A stretch of 64,000 bases of DNA from Ochotona curzoniae (GCF_017591425.1 NW_024466459.1:3286001-3350000); one strand, 5' to 3'; positions 47,081 through 60,200 are shown, counted from the stretch's first letter. The notes: generated by a model not told the origin, from the sequence alone. Made by a program: numbers and translations.

Positions 47081-47417
47081 ACAATAACCACAGCAAAAAA
47101 CAACTGAGAATACTCATATCTAAAAGCAAAAAGAATGTTGCCAGAGTGGGCTTTAGGAGATCTCTCTAAATACCAAACCTCTCTGAACTCATGAAGTATA
47201 AACTAAAAGAAATATTTGACTCAAGTAGAATGAAAATCTTCGTATGGCAGAAAATATCACCATCAACAATCTTATTTATCAACTTGACCCAGACACCTGG
47301 GAAAGCATGTGAGCTAGTGAACTGCGCCAACAAGTGCCCCGATCCATGTGGAGAGAGCTCATCCCATCCCCACAGGGCCTGCTCAGGAGCAGGCAGCCTG
47401 GGTGAATTCATTCTTTT

Positions 47418-47743
47418 TTTTTTTTAAGCTTTGTTTATTTTTATTGGAAAGTCAGATATATAGAGAGGAGGAGGAGGAGAGAGAAAGACCTTCTGTTCAT
47501 TGATTCACTCGCCAAGCGTTTGCAATGGCTGGGGCTTAGCCTATCCTAAATCAGGAGCCTCTTCTGGGTCTCCCATGCAGGTGCAGGATCTCAAGGCTTT
47601 GGGCAGTCCTCGACTGCCTTCTCAGGCCACAAGCAGGGAGCTGGATGGAAAGCGGGGTGTCCTGGATGCAAATCAGCACCCATATGGGATCCGAGCACGT
47701 GCAAGGCAAGGACTTCAGCCACTAGGCTCCCGTGCTGGGCCCT
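47418..47743 (-). mobile_element. C-SINE, antisense, perfect 17-base target duplication
   Basis: TTTGTTTATTTTTATTGGAAAGTCAG to a head ending CTCCCGTGCTGGGCCCT. GGTGAATTCATTCTTTT is present at 47401-47417 and 47744-47760. The flanking sequence reads continuously when the insert is removed. Confidence 0.92.
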
Positions 47744-48508
47744 GGTGAATTCATTCTTTTCTGCTGGAGCTGAGATGCCCACCTTGTGCTATGAACATGG
47801 AACTCCTGCTTCTGAAGCCTTCATGCTCTGACTGAATTACACCATTGATTTGGCATTTGATTTCCAGGGGACTGGATGGATTGTGTGGCCTGTTGATCTC
47901 TATAAGTATTTGTGGCAATCCCATATAAAATCCCTCCTTTTTAGTATAGTTTCACATATCTCTTATCTCTAGGGATAAGTTTAGAAAAAAGTATAATAGG
48001 TAACAACTGGCATTCTGAACTATCCTAGTTTTGGGAAGAATCTGAATTAACAAAATTATTAGTAAGTAACAAAATTCCCAGTGAAAGTTGATTCCAACAA
48101 TTATGTATAATGTGTAAGTAGAGTGATAGTTATTTTATGAATCACTTATTTTGCAATTTGATTAATGAGAATTGTTGAAATGTCGAAAGAGGATGACTAA
48201 ACATAATATCATCCAGTGGTTTGCCTCTGATGCTTTGGAAACCACTGGATAGTACCGAGTTGATATTAGTAATTGTTTTAGGCACTTAATGCCTTACAAT
48301 TTAATTGCTACCTAGGCTCAGTGATTAAGGACAAGATATCCTTAGGAATATTACTGTGACCATATATTATCATTTATTGATTGCTTTTGGAGCTATTTGT
48401 AATATAAAAAGAAATAATGATATTTTGATAACATTTTTTGTTTTGTATTGTCATGATTGAGGTAGTTAAACACCATGAAAGAACTTTTTTGTCATTTTAA
48501 AATGTGTG

Positions 48509-48807
48509 GCTGGAGCAGAGTGGATGAAGCTCCTGTTTGGGACACCGATGTCTGCTATCATAGTGCTAGTTCAGGTCCTGGTTTTCAAAATACTTCTTGC
48601 TAAGGCATCTGGGAAGCAGAGGATGACAGCTCAAAGTTTGAGTGCCTGTCACCTGCATGGGAGACCAGGCTGGAGTTCCTGGCTTCTGACTAATATAGCC
48701 CAGCCCTGGCTGCTACAGACATTTGAACCAGCAAATGGCAGAGATCTATGTCTGTTTGTCAGTCTCTTTTTCACTCTGCTTTCCAAATAAATAAATAAAC
48801 CTTTTTA
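48509..48807 (+). mobile_element. Old C-type SINE, sense
   Basis: TGGAGCAGAGTGGATGAAGC head, GTCACCTGCATGGGAGACC, CTGGCTGCTACAGACATTTG and an (AAAT)n tail. Target duplication AAAATGTGTG (48499-48508 and 48808-48817). Confidence 0.75.
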
Positions 48808-49327
48808 AAAATGTGTGAATAAAATCTGCCTAATGACTGTATTACGTTTCTTTACCTCAGTGAATTACAGAGTCATTAACGCTAATGATTGTTAATTTAT
48901 TTTGGTATCCTGCTAACATCAGGATTAAAGGTTAAGCAAAATTCACATCTACAAAATAGCTGATGGCAGAAGGTAACTTCTTAAGAAATGTGTTCTTTGG
49001 AAGTCAATGTTAAGTTACAGCATGAATAGAATGTTGGAAATATTTCTGGGAAAAAAAAACCTTGGTTCAAATTTGTTAATATTCAGTTGAGTAAAATGAG
49101 TAAATGTCATTTGTTAATTACCCTGAAATTTAACTAGTTAAACTCTAAGTAGGCTGTATTTACAACAAACAGATAACCAAGCACATTCGTCAGCTCCATT
49201 CATTTGGTGGGAATGTTCAACGTCAGAGCTACTCTTTGAAGTAGATACTTCAGAGAAATTGGGGCTCAATGGAATTTGTAAATAAGTTTTCGTAAGTTCT
49301 CAGTGGAAATTTGAATTTTTTTCTTTT

Positions 49328-49649
49328 TTTTTTTTAAAGATTTATTTTATTTTTATTGGAAAGGCGGATATACAGAGAGGAGAGACAGAGGAAGATCTTC
49401 CGTCCGATGATTCACTCCCCAAGTGAGCCGCAACGGCTGGTGCTATGCCAATCCAAAGCCAGGAGCCTCTTCCGGGTCTCCCACGCGGGTGCAGGGTCCC
49501 AAAGCTTTGGGCTGTCCTCGACTGCTTTCCTGGACCCCATGCAGGGAGCTGGAAGGGAAGTGGGGCTGCCGGGATTAGAACTGGTGCCCATATGGGATCC
49601 CGGGTGTGCAAGGCGAGGACCTTAACCACTTGGGCCACTGCGCCGGGCC
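49328..49649 (-). mobile_element. Young full-length C-SINE, antisense
   Basis: AAAGATTTATTTTATTTTTATTGG, TCCGTCCGATGATTCACTCC, GGGTCTCCCACGCGGGTGC, GGGATTAGAACTGGTGCCC, GCCACTGCGCCGGGCCC. CpG-rich and close to the copies at 7.6 and 23.7 kb. TGAATTTT flanks it on both sides (49313-49320 and 49650-49657). Confidence 0.9.
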
Positions 49650-51649
49650 CTGAATTTTCTTTTAAGAAGTAGCTTGTGGGAATGCCCTCTAGGTGGTAAA
49701 GTATTCCAACTTGGGTCCTTTGCTTTAGCAGTATGTTGCCTATAAGAAGGCATAGACTGCACTCTCATTACTGCAGTGCTAGTCCAATCAGCTGACTCCA
49801 CTTTTTTCCTACAAGTGGTTTGTTTAACTTGGGGCTAGTTCAGCCATTGTCTGAACTGAGGAAAGCTCCTGGCATATTGGCCATGGATTTGGTCAAGTGA
49901 GGTGAGGCATTTTCCAAAGCATTTATCCCAACTGATTCTCACCATGAAATATTTTGATGGAGAAATATGGCCAAGAGGGATACTTCAGCTCCAAACTAAG
50001 CATTTTTCACTGTATAAGGTTCCCAGGTGTGAATAAGTAGAACAATGGCTATTTTAGTGAAGGAATAGGGAGCACTCTTAGGCACTGTTTAAACACATTT
50101 TTCTCTGCTTATTCTCCTTAGTGACTAACTGTTCCTTTCTCTCAGGTTACAGAGTCTATGATTTAGGCTCTTATTTGTTTGTTTATTTAATTTTAAAACT
50201 TATTTTCAACATATACATATGTATACACAAACATTATGACAAAGTTTCCTAAAATTTGTATTTCTGTTTCCTGCAGGAGAGACAGATAGCTCTGAGGCAC
50301 TATGTTGTGAAGTTTTTGAGTAAGGAGAGAGTGCTTTTTTTTCTGGAGAGTTTGAGGAAGTGTTAACAGAGGAAGTAACAATTGAGCTAGAGGTTACATG
50401 TTGCGTAGGATTTTATAGGTGGAGAAGATTTGGTACCAAGAAATGTGAGTGAGGATTTAGCTTGAGCTCCTAGACCACTGGGTTGTGTTTGCAAAAGAAA
50501 AGAAGCACTAAAATATATATTACTGTCAGCAAGACAGGGAGACATCCAAGTTTTGACAGATGTGACAGTTTCAGCTGTGCTTTAGTGAAGTAAATTGGCA
50601 GCAGTTTCTTAGATGATCAATGGGGTGGATGATTGGAGGTGAGGAGTGAGAGTTGAAGGCAGAATTAATGAAGAATTTCATGTACTAGGCTGGTAGCAGC
50701 AGGGTTACAAATAAGGCACCATGTGCTGAGATTGATTTGGTGGCTCATTGGATGTTGGGGGTAAGCGGAGGAGTCAAAGGACTTATTGCACATAGTAGAA
50801 ATGATTTCTCTGATAGTTGCGTTCTTTGTAGTAGTGGAATGTCTGACAGGAGCTGCCAGGGAGGCTGCTGGAACCTTGGTGGACAGTTGTGTTTCATCTC
50901 CTTGGGAAGTTAGTTAAATCCAGACAATTGTTCAGACATGGTGCAGATGGCTGTAGGAATGCATCTCAGAAGCACGACTCCCTTGAGAGCCTTGAAGGAG
51001 AGCATTGGAAATGGAGAATGCGAAGGAGCTGGAGATATGTTCCCCACCGAGAGAGTCTCCCAGCATAGCACTCTGTTACAGAAGCCAAGGAAAGCAAGAC
51101 AAGCCTCTAGTGCAAGCTGGTGAAGAGCAACGGAGGCAGGCTGCCCTCAGATTTGGTGATCAAAGGACCTCTGGATTAGAGATGAAAACCATGCCACAGT
51201 GACTTCTGAGAGGATAGTTTTAATAAAGAGTGAGAGATTACGATGGGAAGGAGAAAAGGAAAAGCAGAAGGTGTAGAATGCTGTAAAAAGTTTATTCATG
51301 AAAATTTTCATCTTTTGTAAAATATCACATAATGAATATGAGATAGCTCACGTATTTAAATAGCACATTTTCCAGAAAGCCCTTAGTTGAGATATTCTAG
51401 AAAAGTCTATTAAATAAATATCAGTTATCTGCAGTGTAGCCTCTTATAACGGGCCTGAAAATGTTACGAGCACTTAATTGGTTAATAAGAAAGAGGCAAT
51501 GAAACCAAACCACCCTGCTATAGAAGAAATTAATTGATTAGTTGATTAGATATTTACCTGCCTTTTACTTCCTCCTGAGTTGTGTCAGGTTTGATCAGAC
51601 AGAGCCTTAATACAAACATTTCTTTTTATCTCTTTTTTACTTTGTTTTG

Positions 51650-51897
51650 TTCTAAAACTTTATTAGAAAGGCAGAATGACAGAAAAAGCAGAGAGCGAGC
51701 GAGATCTTCCATTTGCTGGCTTACTCCCCAGCTGTCTGTACCAGGAGAAGGCAGGAGCCTGAAGCTCACCCTAGGTCTCAGGTGTGGGTGGCAGGGACCC
51801 ACTGCGTGGGATACCTGCTGCTGCTTCCCCAGCACACTGATACAGGATGTTCGTATCTCGAGCAGTGGCTCATCCTGCTGGCCATAGTGCCTGTCCC
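51650..51897 (-). mobile_element. C-SINE, antisense, shortened
   Basis: AAACTTTATTAGAAAGGCAGAATG, GCTTACTCCCCAGCTG, GGTCTCAGGTGTGGGTGGCAGGG and a head ending CATAGTGCCTGTCCC. The middle of the element is partly deleted. Confidence 0.6.
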
Positions 51898-52089
51898 CAT
51901 GTTCTTCATTTCAGTTCTGTGTATTATGTTGAATATTTAAAATGGGTAATTTCTGTATTTATTATAATGGAATAATGAAGGTTTAAGGTGGTAGATATGC
52001 CAGTTACTCTGAGTTGATCATTATGCAACATATACAGGAATAAAATCATCACAGTATACCTCACAAATGTGTACATGATATATTATGTA

Positions 52090-52240
52090 TACAGCTTTAG
52101 CTTATTAGCTGAACACAAGCTCCTGAGTAGGAATCCAGGCTGCATATCTTCCTGGCTGTGTGATCTGGAGCAGTTACCTCTTTGTGCCTTATACCAGCAC
52201 CTACTGCAAAATGGTCTGGTCAGAATTTCAAGAAATAATG
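52090..52240 (+). mobile_element. MIR-like ancient SINE remnant
   Basis: CCTGGCTGTGTGATCTGGAGCAGTTACC, TCTTTGTGCCTTATACC and GCAAAATGGTCTGG follow the MIR core (…GTGTGACCTTGGGCAAGT…CTCTGTGCCT…AAAATGG). Confidence 0.5.
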
Positions 52241-52384
52241 CCTGGGAATTGTTTTGCTTGTAGTATGCAGTCAGCTAAATGTGGACCCAAGTCCTCAAGT
52301 CACCTTCTGTTGCCTTCAGGCATGCACATGAGGAGTAATCTGGGTTTGAAGAACAGGGTCTTGCACCATGCACTTCCAAAATGA

Positions 52385-54560
52385 GTGGATGTGTGCCAAC
52401 ACAATATATTTTGACCATGGTGCCAAATGCCTACGCCTTCTGCAATGCCTTTTTCAAGTTGCAGCCTGCCACTCTTGCTATTGTTTTTACTTCTGTTATT
52501 ACTGCTACTGTTTCACGCATAGCTGCTGCTTCTGCTAATTTGTCCTCATACTGCAACTTTTTTTTTTTGTATTATGAACGCTATCTTTGAGTGCTGTTTA
52601 GGTCACCATTTGTCCTTGGAGAAAATTAGAAGGGGATTAAATGGTCATTTATATTTCTCCTTATTCACCATTGCTGATACTCTTAATTTCTCTATGTCTG
52701 AGAGTTTAGCTGATACAATTTCCTTTCATCCTTAAGAATAGCTGTTAGCATTTTTAAGTGCAGTTCTACTAATGATATGTGCTTATTTTTGTGTTATCTG
52801 ATTTTTCATTTCTTTCATCACATCTAAAGTGCTCGTTTTTCTTTTGGTGTCTGTTGTTTCTGATGGAGAATGAACAGGCATTCTGATTATTGTTCCCATG
52901 CATGTGATGTGTCTTTTCCTCTAGCCACTTCTAAGATTTTCCTATTGTTTTTGGTTTTAGCCGTTGGAACTCTAATGTCTCTGAGTCATGCTTGTTCTTT
53001 TTTTATTTTGTTTAGTTTTACTGAACCTCTTATTCTCTAAGTCAGACATTTTAACTTAACTTGGGAAACTTGGGCCAGTTTTCCTTTATTTCTTTATTTT
53101 TTCATCCTCTATTCACACTCTTCTGCAGGTATTCAAATTACATGTAAGGCTCTGTGATTTGTCTCATTGATACCTATAGTGTTGTTTACATTCATTGAAT
53201 TGTTCACTTTCTCTTGTGGTTGGGTTAGGTAATTTCTATTGACCTGCCATTCATTTACAGACCCTTGCTCTTTTCAAATGTTTGTTTTTTTGACTTGAAA
53301 AGCAGAGTTGACAAAATGATAGAGAGTCAGGAAAAAAAGATCTCCATCTATTGGTTTACTTTCCATATGGCACATTAGTCTGGGCTGGGCTGGGCTGATG
53401 CCAGGATCCTAGAATTCCATCCTAGTCTCCCTCACTTGGCCCAGCTTCTGGGCTTTGTCAGGCACATTACCAGGGAGTGGGACTCAAAGTGCAGTAGCTG
53501 GGACTTGAGCTGACACTCATCTGGGATGCCTGTATCACAGGTGCTAATTTAACTTTCTTTGTCACAGTGCTTGCCCAGACCCTCTCTTCAATCTCAAATC
53601 TTTGATTAAGCTTATGAAGTAATTTTTTTCCCCTTTGCATTATTATACTTTTGATTCTGGATTGTTCTCCTTTGTAATAATTTCTGTTTTTCTTGACTTT
53701 CTATTCTCTCATTAAAACACTGTTTCCTTTAATTTTTTGGAATATATTTTACTTCAGTTCTTTGAAGCTATTTATATTAACTGCTTTAAACTCTTATATG
53801 TTAATAGGTTCAGCTTTGATCTTATTAACTCATTTTTTTGTGTGTGTTGATCAGTAAGATGTTTTTCCTTTTTATTAGCTTATTTATTACTTTTTAAATA
53901 AAGAATATTATAGATGAAAGACTGCAGATTCTGTTAATTACCTGCATGGAATACTGAGGGGTTTGTCTTGTCTTTTTTGTCTTTGTAGACTGTTGAGTTT
54001 CTAGTCAGTCATCTTTATGTTGTGTAGATTTGGTTTCCATTCTGTTAAGGCAATGTTGGAAAGCCTCGGATATTACTCAGTCTCCTCTAGCATGGAAAGA
54101 CCCCGCCTGCAGAGTGCCACTGCTTGGAAGAGCTTGCTTTCAGTTAGAGTGGGCTTGAGGTGTGGCCTTTGTCATAGTTCAGCTGGATGCCCAGGTATTT
54201 CCAGGTTGTTGGGGAGCCGTGTGCTGTGTCTGGGTAGGGCCTTTGGTGTGGCCCCTCATTGTCTAATCTGTAGTGTTCAGTATTTCTTCTACCCAGTAAC
54301 AGTCACATTTTGATATCCATCCAGTGCCTGCACATCCCTCTCTGTCAGTTCATGGCCAAGAACTAGCGGAGGACTGTTTGAAAGGACGTCATGCTCCAGT
54401 GGCCTGTGCTTAAGATTCCAGCCTCTGTAATTGATTTGAACTCTGACCTGTGTCTCACAGCTTGTGGACTTGGGATGTTTTGCATGGACTCCAGGTTTTA
54501 TACCCAGGCAGACAGCCTAAACTACTATGGGGCTCGGTTTAGGAGGATTGAGTAAAGCAT
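52385..54560 (-). mobile_element. L1M 5' region, antisense, split by a SINE
   Basis: TAAGATTTTCCTATTG, GCAGGTATTCAAATTACATG, TCTATTGACCTGCC, ATTAACTGCTTTAAACTC and the GC-richer 3' part (about 54050-54500) follow the antisense 5' region of old L1M elements as I recall it. The left limit is uncertain. The SINE at 53285-53578 interrupts it. Confidence 0.45.
53285..53578 (-). mobile_element. Old C-SINE, antisense
   Basis: TTTTTTTGACTTGAAAAGCAGAG, GATCTCCATCTATTGGTTTAC, ACATTACCAGGGAGTGG and a head ending CACAGTGCTTGCCC, with a GGGCT triplication near 53385. Confidence 0.65.
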
Positions 54561-56226
54561 TGCCTTTTGTCATTATATCTAAGAGTGGATTCTAGCTTAC
54601 TTTATGAGCTGCTAACAGTAGGAGGTTAGTTTACTGCTGAATAGTTATATCAGTAAGAAGAGACCTTAAATGTTGGTTGGAGTTAAGGTTGCTTGAAGGT
54701 CAGACAATTTAGAAATGTTATATTCATTCTTTCCATTTTGATATTTTATGCTAAACTAAATGAAACAGTGATGTTTACTGTCTTCTATGTATATATATTA
54801 TAGATGTACACAGATGTACAAATCCTTGTATGCACTTATATGTACTTCTGAATTTTGCATCTTTACCTATTATATTAATATTAGATTTTCAGTGTTCCAA
54901 CCCTGATAATTGATCATGAGTCGTGCCCTTATAGCACAGGCGGCAGTAAGGAGCTGGACTAACATCAAGGTCGGAGTTTCAAAAGAGGCTCACTTGCTTT
55001 TCTTAAGGATGGCAGTAGGGAAATAGTCATTCTAATATTGTCATTATAATTTGGGGTTTGCTTTTTTATAAACTAAGTTTCTAACACGTTACAAATCTGT
55101 TATTAAATGTAAAATGTAATCATTTTCAAACATCAGAAAAATTCAGATTTAGACATTATACTTTTCAAAAAATGTCAAAGTCAAGAAACATTGATATTAC
55201 TATGTTAATATTACAGTTCTTGATTTTAATAACTACTGTGGTTATGAAAGACAGTGTCCTTGTCCTAAGGAAATATACAGTAAGTTTTTAGGTATAAAGA
55301 GGCTTGTTATTTGTAACTTGTACATGAAAATAATAGAAAACAGTATTCAGGGTTTCCCTCTCTGTCTATGTGTGTGAATATATGGATATAGATGCAAAAT
55401 GATGAAACTCAAGGAACAATATGTAAAAAATTAATGTATTCGAGTAAAAGGTGTGTGGGAATTCCTGTACTACTATTATAACTTTTCTTTAGGTCTCATG
55501 TTATATGAAGGTAAAAGTAATAATTTACAAGCAGAAAAATAGAATGGGTCTCTTCGATGGCAAGAATAGAGATTCTTGGATCAGGCTAAAAATAAACAGA
55601 AACACAGAAATCTTTTTCGATTCTTGTAAGCCTGATGCCATCAAGCCCTCTGGAACCTGGAGTTGCTTCCTTTTTATTTCAGATTCTGTGTGCTTTCTAA
55701 CACTTTGCTGTGTTTGTATATTTGTCTTGCTCTCTTCCATGTACTACATTCATCGCTATGTACTGGCTGCTGAACTCCGGAATTTGGGATTTCTCCAAGA
55801 GATGGATAACTTCCTGTGTTAGTTCAGATTCTGGAGACAGAGAGGGAAGAACGGGGGGGCGGGGGACAGAATGAATATCCATGATTATTTGCTACTCAGT
55901 GGACTTCTGAAATGGGTGACAGGTTTTATTGTTGATTTGGTCAGTGGGGATTGGTGTGGGCAGGTAAAGGTTGTGGCTTTAGGTGTGGCAGAACAGTTAT
56001 GTAGTATTTATGTTTAGCTTTTAAAAACTGAGGGCATTACCGATTCAATAGGTGGAATTATGGAAAGATATACCAATAAATTATGCTCCCTAAATCTGCC
56101 AAATTTCTCATAGTGCTTTTTTGATTTAATCTCTCTTTAATAACCTTGGTAGTGCTCTGACCATGACCTTCACCAGGAATTAGTTCACCTGTACCTATTT
56201 ATGCAGAATTGAGGAGAATTACATGG

Positions 56227-56554
56227 GGCCCAGCACAATAGCCCTGGTGGTTAAGGTCCAAGCCTTGCATGCATTGGGATCCCATAAGGTTGCTGGTTCT
56301 AATCCTGGAGGCCCTGCTTCCCATCCAGCTCCCTGCTTGTGGCCTGGGAAAGTAGTCGAAGATGGCCCAAAGCCTTGTAACCCTGCACCTGCATGGGAGA
56401 CCTGGAAAAGCTCCTGGCTCCTGGCTCCGGATTGGCTCAGCTCTGGCCATTGCGGTCACTTAGGGTGTGAATCATCTCTGTCTCTCCTGCTCTCTGTATA
56501 TCTGCCTTTCCAATAAAAACAAATAAATCTTTAAAAAATGAAAAAATAAAAAAA
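56227..56554 (+). mobile_element. C-SINE, sense
   Basis: GGGCCCAGCACAATAGCCCTGGTGG, TTCTAATCCTGGAGGCC, CCTGCACCTGCATGGGAGACC, AAACAAATAAATCTTTAAAA. Imperfect target duplication GAATTACATGG (56216-56226) and GAATAACATGG (56555-56565). Confidence 0.85.
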
Positions 56555-56793
56555 GAATAACATGGTTTAGAGGCAAGAGAATAGAAACATTAAGAATTTT
56601 TGCCTTTGCTTAGTAAATCAATAATTGTCTCCTTATCCACTATTCATCAACTTATAAAAGTTGTTATGAATCTGTTTGATGTTAACTTTTTTTTGTAAGG
56701 TTTTAGGGTTTTATTTTGATATGTTGATATGTGCTTAACAGTAACTGACAGTATAAAGAAAGTAAGCCTCAAGTTTATAAGTAAATATTTTGC

Positions 56794-57076
56794 TGGGTCT
56801 GGTGTAAATCCTCACCTTGCGTATGCCAGGACTCCATATGGGCACCGGTTCTAATCCTGGTGGCCCTGCTTCTCATCCAGCTCCCTGCTTGTGGCCTGGG
56901 ACAGCAGTCGGGGACCCCGTGGGAGACCTGGAAGAAGCTCTTGGCTCTTAGCTTTGTATTTGCGCAGCTCCACCCTAGTGGCCACTTGGGGAGTGAATCC
57001 GTGTACAGAGGATCTTTGTCTCTGTCTCTGCTTCTCTGTGTAAATCTGACTTTCCAAAAAAAAAAAAACATTAAAA
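56794..57076 (+). mobile_element. C-SINE, sense, with internal deletion
   Basis: GGGTCTGGTGTAAATCCTCACC, GGCACCGGTTCTAATCC, then GCAGTCGGGGACCCCGTGGGAG, where about 45 bases of the normal body are missing. It ends with a poly-A tail. ATTTTGCT flanks both sides. Confidence 0.8.
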
Positions 57077-57851
57077 AACATTTTGCTAATGAATTTCTAC
57101 AATTAAACAAAAATCTCTTGAAGATTGCAGACTGCTGACTTTGTATTATGAATTGTACTAATTTAAATAGGGTCACTTAAATTATTTCATTGAATATAAC
57201 TTTCACAATCAACTGAGGTAAAAATAATTTTCTTTAATTATCAAAAGAAGAATTATGTAGAAGCGATGATGTACAAAAGTAATAATGCTTGCTGTTAGTG
57301 GGGTTAAAGTTAGAAGTGCATGTTGTGCTGCTCGGGAAAAGGTAAGCGTTACGGAAGGTGCTAAAGAGATGGCGTCACCACCTCAGGTGCATCCTGATGC
57401 TGGAAGAGACAACTGGGAAACAGTTGAAAGAGTGTGTATTTGGCAATGCTTGGCCATTTCTCTGAACGCATAAATGTGAAACAAAAGCTGCCCGAAGACA
57501 CTGACGTGAAAAACAGCAGAGGCTAAAACACTGCGTAGGTTTCAAAGTAAATACAAAGGGCCACTTTAAAATGATTTTTAAAAATAGTTTTGATTGGAGA
57601 AGAGGAAAACTCATGAGTCTGTGTTAGGATGGTCAGTTTGGCTGTGAAGTGAAATTTCCTGTTGAAGACTTTCAATTTGAAAGTATTTTAAAGAATATAA
57701 TTAATATGCTAGGCTATGTGGTGTGTGATTTGTGCTTACAAAATAAAGTAGAAGATGAAACTGTCTGTCATAGAGTTGTTTTAATTTAAATCAGTGGGTT
57801 TTTTTTGCCACTGGGAAAAGTAAATAACACCTTTTAAATATTTTCTTGAAG

Positions 57852-57938
57852 TTGGACATGAAGTCAAAAATGATGGAAGCTAATTTTCATGAAGAAAAAC
57901 TTAAACTGCAACAGAAACATGATGCTGATGTTCAGAAG
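57852..57938 (+). CDS. CEP112: CEP112 window exon 6
   Basis: The acceptor is TTTTCTTGAAG and the donor AAG|GTATGA. The 29 codons start LDMKSKMMEANFHEEKLKL and continue with QQKHDADVQK. Charged heptad-like spacing begins here, marking the start of the long coiled coil. It is close to human LDMKTKMMEAKFHEEKLKL. It is phase 0 to 0. Confidence 0.95.
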
Positions 57939-58832
57939 GTATGATATGCATTACTTACTGATTTATTTCCATTGAATATTCAGAATATTCTAGGTGTTTT
58001 GAGTATCCATGCATTCAGCTATTGATCCACTTACGTAGATGCTTAAAGGTGGTCCTGTTAAAAAATGGAATTTGCAAAGGTAATATCTCTGCAAAAGCTG
58101 AATTTTAACCTTCATTTGCCAAACCTTATGTTTATTTCAATCCTTGTGTTCTCATTACCTTTCAGTTCTTTATTTAAAGTTGGCTATCTTGTAATTCTTG
58201 AACTGCCTTCTGTCATTGCCTTTCATTAAAGTTGAAATAGGATCTCAACTGTAAATGCTTGGGTTCATTTTGTCTTAATATTCTTTCAGTTTTCTAGTAA
58301 TTACATTTTCTTTTTCATTTAAAAGGAGCTTTTTATATCAGTTCTGTTGGTATAGATTGCATCCTTAGTAAAGCTGACAGTGATGACAAGACTCCTTTTA
58401 TATGCAGCCCACCGAGATTAGGCCTTCCATTGTTTCAAGCTGTATCTTTGCATAAAGGGAGCAGATTTCATGTATTTCATATTTATAGTTTTAAGAGGAT
58501 AATGATACTTCCCACCTCATCCTCCCTCCCTCAAAGCTGCCCTTTTACTAACTTTCTAATTTTTCTTTTTCTTTTAAAAGACATATTATTTTTATTTGAA
58601 AGAGTTACAGAGGAAGAGAAGGAGACAGAGCGAGATATATTCTAACTGTTGGTTCAACTCTCAAATGACTGCAATGGCCGTAGCTGGTCTGGTTGAAAGC
58701 TGGGAGCCAGAAGTTTCAGGGTTTTTTGGATAAATCATTTGCTAGATTAACTGAGTTGAACTTGGGAAAGTATTGTGCTCATTTAAAAATGTGTTTTGTA
58801 TAATAAAGTGTACTAACACATTTTATTTGCAG
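57939..58832 (+). other. CEP112: CEP112 intron after window exon 6
   Basis: An 894-base intron. Nothing is recognised before a truncated antisense C-SINE at about 58570-58735, which sits within 100 bases of the next acceptor. Confidence 0.75.
58570..58735 (-). mobile_element. C-SINE fragment, antisense, close to exon 7
   Basis: CATATTATTTTTATTTGAAAGAG, GTTCAACTCTCAAATGACTGC, AAGCTGGGAGCCAGAAG. The head half is lost. It ends about 97 bases before the exon 7 acceptor. Confidence 0.6.
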
Positions 58833-58932
58833 ATTTTAGAACGAAAGAATAATGAAATAGAAGAATTGAAAATTTTATACAAAAAGAAGCAAAGTGAAAC
58901 TGAGGAGACTATTAGAAAGCTTGAAAAGAAAG
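58833..58932 (+). CDS. CEP112: CEP112 window exon 7
   Basis: The acceptor is TTTATTTGCAG and the donor AAAG|GTGATG. It contains 33 codons, starting ILERKNNEIEELKILY and ending EETIRKLEKK, plus one base (G) of the next codon. This is strong coiled coil with Ile/Leu at heptad positions. The single base joins TT of the next exon to make Val. The sequence is collinear with human CEP112. Confidence 0.95.
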
Positions 58933-59713
58933 GTGATGTTATGTTATTATGTAAATTTTTCAATAACATTTGCATTTTATTCTTTGGTGATGGAGAAAAG
59001 TAAGATGTGATGGGGAGCCTTTCCTAGAGCGAGATGATGTTTATGTGGGTTTCCATCAGTGGCTTCTAGATGATGGTTTAGAGCTGGTTGACTGTGTCAG
59101 TGTCGTGTGGTGGCACCAGTAGTTTTGCTGAGTTTTGGAAGCAGGTACTTGTCAGTTCTTAGTCTTTTTTTCTTCATTGGCAAATAGCTGCTGTAGCTCA
59201 GTTGTGGGCTGCAATAGAATTCATGTTTACCGCCTATCATAAGGAAGATAAAGGGGATTATTCCTTTTCATCCGGTAAAATGGATATGTGAGCTTTAAGG
59301 CTTATTGCATAGTGCTAGTATTGTGATTGATAGGGAAAAAAACCTTAACAAGTGTTTGCCATCATTCAGAAGGAAAAGAAAGAATCCAAGTGTTAAATTA
59401 ATGATTCTGATTCAAATATCTAAACCAAAAGGTAGACTGTTGAAAAAAGTTTTTTTTTTTTTTTGTAGAAGAGCACTTTTGTAAGATATGACTACTGGAG
59501 AGTAGGATTCCAGGTACTTATAAGAATTCTGTGAAGTCGGTAGGTTGTAGAAAGGAGACTAAAAACTATTTAGCTATAGTGCATTCCCTAATTATTCAGA
59601 GATGAATTTAAAATGATTGAGATGGTTGACTTGCGGCTGAATTTCAGATTTAGATGTTTCAACGTTGTTCTGTAGGTGCTGGGAAGGGAGCCAAAAATAT
59701 TTGTGACTATCAA

Positions 59714-60016
59714 TTTTAAGATTTATTTATTTGAATAAAGAGAGGAAAGATAGGTCTTACATCTGCTTGTTCACTCCCCAGATGACCGATAAGGCCAGGC
59801 CTAGGCCACGCTGAAGCTAGGAGCCTAGAGCTCCCTCTAGATCTCCCATGGTTCTGGGTCCCAGGCATTTGTGTCATCTTCTGCTGCTTTCCCAAGTAGA
59901 TTAGCAGGGAGCTGGACTGCAGGTGGGGTAGGTAGGACTCAAACTGGTGTTCACTGTGGGGCTCTGATAGCACAAGTCAACAGCTTTATCCAATATGCTA
60001 CAACACCTGCCCCTGA
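59714..60016 (-). mobile_element. C-SINE, antisense
   Basis: TTTTAAGATTTATTTATTTG, TTGTTCACTCCCCAGATGACC, TTAGCAGGGAGCTGGAC and a head ending ACAACACCTGCCCC. Confidence 0.7.
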
Positions 60017-60176
60017 GATGAGAGTTTTAGGATCTCTGTTATAGTAGCAGTAGTCTGGTAGGCAGCTGTGTTAAACCTCCTAGTCTGTTATGGTAGTCAG
60101 AGGTAAGAAAATAGCTCTGAGTCCAGTTCTGCTTTTCTGTGCCTGGTATATGACATCAGGAAAGCCTCAGGCCTTG

Positions 60177-60200
60177 TGTGTGTGTGTGTGTGTGTGTGTT
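60177..60200. repeat. (TG)n microsatellite
   Basis: About 12 TG units. Confidence 0.85.

Larger units (their letters stand above)
43829..57851 (+). other. CEP112: CEP112 intron after window exon 5
   Basis: A 14-kb intron. I recognise nothing in 43829-44190, 44544-45800, 45962-46820, 48818-49325, 49650-51645, 54561-56215 and 57087-57851. The flanks of the SINE at 47418-47743 (about 47270-47417 and 47761-47900) look like one interrupted ancient repeat that I cannot name. Confidence 0.75.
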
